Below, in pieces: positions 62,294 through 64,000 of a stretch of 64,000 nt of DNA. The translations under genes were made by a program, and so were the position numbers. Source of the stretch: Bacteroidota bacterium (GTDB lineage Bacteria; Bacteroidota; Bacteroidia; B-17B0; Aurantibacillaceae). Position 1 is the stretch's first letter; the number at the start of each line of letters is the position of its first letter. The notes beneath the pieces were generated by a model. That model saw only the letters and a program-made list of their open reading frames with translations, had not been told where the DNA came from and ran no database searches. The DNA lies in assembly GCA_013297775.1 (NCBI GenBank), contig JAAFIL010000008.1:1-64000 (forward strand). Reading direction: 5' to 3'.

Positions 62294-63469
62294 CTACGCT
62301 AACTTTTGATACGTTTGCCACCAACGATCGGGTATTTCGTTATTAACAGCCATTTCGTAATCTTTATAACTACAAGGTATTAATGTATGGCGTTCAAATT
62401 TTAAATCTTTATGCGGTGGGTAAGGAATTTCCATCCACCAACGGTCGCTCTTTTTACTTTTATAAAAATTAATTTCATACTTCTCATCTTGCAACACCAC
62501 ATGAAAACGCAGGTAGTCGGGGTTGGTGCGGCTTGGGTAATCATTCTTCCGATTAAAAAAACCATCCATAAAACACCAAATCATTTGTGCAGCCAAGTGC
62601 GCCGTTTTTCCACTCACATCGTACTCCGGATTAATTTCATAAATACCAATCGAAGATAACTTATCATTCATGCCCGCATACCGCATCATTTGGCAAGCCT
62701 CCTCAGCATAAAACCCATTGGGCGAAGCATTAGGATTGGCGGGCGCATCCGAATGTTTAACCGCAGTCATATCAAAACTTATCATATCCGATTGACGGAT
62801 GATGGGCTCTGCTTCTTCAATCTTATCGCGCACCGCACCTAATCGGTAACAATCAAAATACAAACGGTTCATCATTTGTAAACTATTAGGATCCACCAAA
62901 TACGTTTGGTAACCAATGTTGCTATAATTAAATAAATAATTAGGTTGATGCAAAATAATTTTACCAAGGTAAGAAACGTGATTAATCGGTTCCTCTGGGT
63001 TTCCAAGGTCGAAGGTGCTATCAATAGCCGTAACGTTAATCGTTTGTTCTAACTCGCTATATCCCAAAAATTGTGCATACGTTAAATCTTGTGTGCCACC
63101 AATAATAATAGGAATAATATTTTTTCTGACTAAAGCATCTACCGTTTGGCGTAAAGCATAATAAGTATCTTCTACGCTGTGTCCTGCTTTAATATCGCCC
63201 AAATCAGCAATAGGTAAAGCCATAGCATACCCATATTGTTTGTATAAAAAATGCCTAACTGCCAGTGATGCGTATTGACTGCCTTGGTTATTTTCCGAGT
63301 AGCGGGCTTCGGCAACGCCCACAATGGCTAATTGAATGGTATCTAACTCCGGAAATTCAGACCCTTCTTTATAAACTGTAAACGACCTACCAAATTGAAA
63401 TTCTTTATAAACGTCCAAGTCGAACACATCGCTTGGCACAGGGGTAAAAAAATGCGCTATTTCACTCAT
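62294..63469 (-). CDS. Arginase-fold ureohydrolase-family protein with degenerate metal site
   Basis: A 391-residue protein of the arginase/agmatinase/formimidoylglutamase superfamily. Fold landmarks are visible at the usual spacing: IIPIIIGGTQDLTYAQF near 117-133, VTAIDSTFDLG near 146-156, and ISFDMTAVKHSD near 230-241, with EINPEYD and AAQMIWCF nearer the C-terminus. Active members have GGDHS, DAHxD and SxDxD. Here these are GGTQD, D150-S-T-F-D154 and SFDMT, so the histidines and one aspartate are missing. The same substitutions occur in other Bacteroidota, where the protein is labelled formimidoylglutamase or arginase. Binuclear manganese catalysis is unlikely; role unknown. The start is supported by the ordered N-terminus MSEIAHFFTPVP. 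Confidence 0.85.
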   Translation of the reverse strand: MSEIAHFFTPVPSDVFDLDVYKEFQFGRSFTVYKEGSEFPELDTIQLAIVGVAEARYSENNQGSQYASLAVRHFLYKQYGYAMALPIADLGDIKAGHSVEDTYYALRQTVDALVRKNIIPIIIGGTQDLTYAQFLGYSELEQTINVTAIDSTFDLGNPEEPINHVSYLGKIILHQPNYLFNYSNIGYQTYLVDPNSLQMMNRLYFDCYRLGAVRDKIEEAEPIIRQSDMISFDMTAVKHSDAPANPNASPNGFYAEEACQMMRYAGMNDKLSSIGIYEINPEYDVSGKTAHLAAQMIWCFMDGFFNRKNDYPSRTNPDYLRFHVVLQDEKYEINFYKSKKSDRWWMEIPYPPHKDLKFERHTLIPCSYKDYEMAVNNEIPDRWWQTYQKLA

Positions 63470-63558
63470 GCACCTAATTTAGGTACTGTTATATTATACT
63501 TTTCTACCTTAAAAAAATACTAATGAATAGCGTCTTGTTAGTAATTGAAAACTCATAA

Positions 63559-64000
63559 TTACTCGGGCTTATCAATGAGTTGCTTTAAATCAATTACAGA
63601 TGGTGGCCAATACCCTTTGCTTTGCTGGCGACTGTAGGTTAATAAACTTCGCCCTAACTCTGCTAAAAAAGGTAAAGCAATGGTGTTGTAATCGTAACGC
63701 CCGTCGTTAATAATTTCATCGTCGTTGGCGTAAAGAGCCACACTTAACATAAACTCGGTCTTGGTTTCAAAATCAACAATATAGGCGCAATCGCTCATAA
63801 AACCGTAGCTCTGCCCTACAATGTTAAGTATGCGAAGCGATTGGTTGGTAATTGTTTTTTTAGAGTCGCCATAAATTAAATATTTTTTAAAGCTATCGTA
63901 ATACGCTTTTCCTGCATAACGCGGCATTAGGCTCTCGCGTGGGTAAAGACTTAGATAGCGCAATAGCAATTGACGATCGGATTTACTTAATTTTAAATCG
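63559..64000 (-). CDS. Serine hydrolase (class A beta-lactamase fold), C-terminal part
   Basis: A partial gene cut by the right window edge; the frame stays open to 64000. The 147 visible residues start DLKLSKSDRQ, then PRESLMPRYAGKAYYDSF, KKYLIYGD and GQSYGFMSDCAYIVDFE, and end in a helical LGRSLLTYSRQQ segment. This is the closing beta-sheet and last helix of the serine beta-lactamase/D-Ala-D-Ala carboxypeptidase fold used by Bacteroidota serine hydrolases; the K(S/T)G-like strand is replaced by the SYG region. The catalytic Ser-x-x-Lys lies outside the window. Family placement is from pattern memory. Confidence 0.65.
   Translation of the reverse strand, partial: DLKLSKSDRQLLLRYLSLYPRESLMPRYAGKAYYDSFKKYLIYGDSKKTITNQSLRILNIVGQSYGFMSDCAYIVDFETKTEFMLSVALYANDDEIINDGRYDYNTIALPFLAELGRSLLTYSRQQSKGYWPPSVIDLKQLIDKPE

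Overview
The window reads as an AT-rich chromosome segment of a free-living Bacteroidota (class Bacteroidia; order not resolvable from this piece). The evidence is three very long secreted proteins with type IX secretion (T9SS) C-terminal sorting domains, a carboxypeptidase-regulatory-type TonB receptor, a short 287-residue primary sigma factor, an isolated atpD-atpC pair, a long NusB, BatA-type proteins, and -33/-7 promoters of the TTTG / TAnnTTTG type without clear Shine-Dalgarno sites.

Layout. 0.4-6 kb: a flavin oxidoreductase, a DUF2237 protein, then a DtxR/MntR-type metalloregulator divergent from a TonB receptor plus thioredoxin-fold operon, with a DtxR-box-like palindrome between them. 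6-13 kb: a small coiled-coil secreted protein and a 1300-aa T9SS cargo protein embedded in dispersed repeats. 13-16.3 kb: BatA-like VWA protein and a dihydroorotase-like protein lacking most zinc ligands. 16.7-21.8 kb: a complete type III restriction-modification system with an XRE regulator. 22.3-25 kb: lipoamide dehydrogenase and a methyltransferase. 25-32.3 kb: a 2425-aa protein with a PorE-like front end (TPR, PD40 propeller, CRD), a long coiled-coil and low-complexity middle and three SPOR-like domains. 32.5-35.3 kb: an accessory island with a frameshifted DUF6155 gene, a PIN toxin overlapping a 53-aa partner, and a possible HrgA-like protein. 35.3-38.6 kb: parAB, a UPF0173 hydrolase and a small membrane-protein pair. 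39.4-44.8 kb: a 1772-aa T9SS protein. 45.3-51.8 kb: atpDC, an orphan OmpR-type regulator, rpoD, leucine dehydrogenase, nusB. 52.4-56.4 kb: a subtilisin-like T9SS protease. 56.5-64 kb: Ppx/GppA, an AIPR phage-defence protein, an NtrC-like regulator with RlmI-type methyltransferase, an arginase-fold protein without most metal ligands, and the end of a serine hydrolase.

The most unusual layer is the intergenic DNA. At least five families of short palindromic or inverted-repeat elements sit between genes. One 160-bp family has three copies that are almost identical, so it moved recently. A second family joins a conserved ~90-bp head to different hairpin tails, and one such unit interrupts a 134-bp palindromic element with a 7-bp direct repeat at its ends. 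No transposase is encoded here, so all would need proteins supplied from elsewhere. The best candidates for undescribed biology are these elements, the PorE-like/SPOR fusion with its small paralogue, and the reversed-order PIN module.
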